Positions 63,973 to 64,000 of a stretch of 64,000 nucleotides of DNA are shown here, piece after piece. Made by a program: the position numbers and the translations under genes. Position 1 is the stretch's first letter. The number at the start of each line of letters is the position of its first letter. Source of the DNA: Oryzias latipes (lineage: Eukaryota > Chordata > Actinopteri > Beloniformes > Adrianichthyidae); contig NC_019867.2 of the NCBI RefSeq assembly GCF_002234675.1, forward strand, positions 30,416,747 through 30,480,746, read 5' to 3'. The notes beneath the pieces are model-generated. The model did not search any database. It was not told the DNA's origin and saw nothing but the letters and a program-made list of their open reading frames with translations.

Positions 63973-64000
63973 CTCGTAATGAAGTCCCTTTTCTGTTGGT
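63365..64000 (+). other. Intronic right edge with (CA)n
   Basis: No exon is seen. A poly-C run is followed by about 17 CA units at 63936-63969. Confidence 0.6.
63936..63969. repeat. (CA)n microsatellite
   Basis: Uninterrupted dinucleotide run. Confidence 0.95.

Overview
The window is a stretch of ray-finned fish (teleost) nuclear DNA. The evidence is vertebrate genes with GT-AG introns, many introns of about 70-100 bp, fish-type LINE, Tc1 and Harbinger relics, and abundant micro- and minisatellites. The species cannot be fixed from sequence alone. Genes were recognised by comparing conceptual exons with remembered vertebrate proteins; no search was run.

Layout: a 5' flank with nested LINE relics (1-3400). 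hmgcr (HMG-CoA reductase) follows on + (GC-rich promoter near 3430-3780, CDS 4006-16415), with a 2.6-kb minisatellite and a Harbinger relic in its introns. An intergenic stretch with Tc1 relics precedes an X11/Mint adaptor gene, most like apba3, on - (19046-30193). rad17 (checkpoint clamp loader) is on - (31587-40787), with a 16-bp minisatellite in one intron. It faces ak6 (adenylate kinase 6) on + (41713-44307) across about 0.9 kb. ydjc (carbohydrate deacetylase family) on + (48045-50116) and ube2l3 (E2 UbcH7) on + (54284-58931) come next. At the right edge are a CpG-rich first exon (about 61.7 kb) and one internal exon resembling the start of the PINIT domain of PIAS SUMO ligases (63195-63364). 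That gene runs out of the window.

Every intron phase in hmgcr, apba3, rad17, ak6, ydjc and ube2l3 closes in the models given, with predicted proteins of 872, 452, 621, 172, 304 and 154 residues. The genes belong to different processes (sterol synthesis, neuronal/trafficking adaptor, DNA damage checkpoint, nucleotide/ribosome biogenesis, sugar deacetylation, ubiquitin and SUMO transfer). Nothing suggests a functional cluster beyond the rad17/ak6 divergent pair.

I found no convincing undescribed biological system. The most unusual structures are the two minisatellites with higher-order duplications, several near-perfect DNA palindromes, a multi-copy foldback element family, and possible upstream-ORF control at ydjc and at the last gene.
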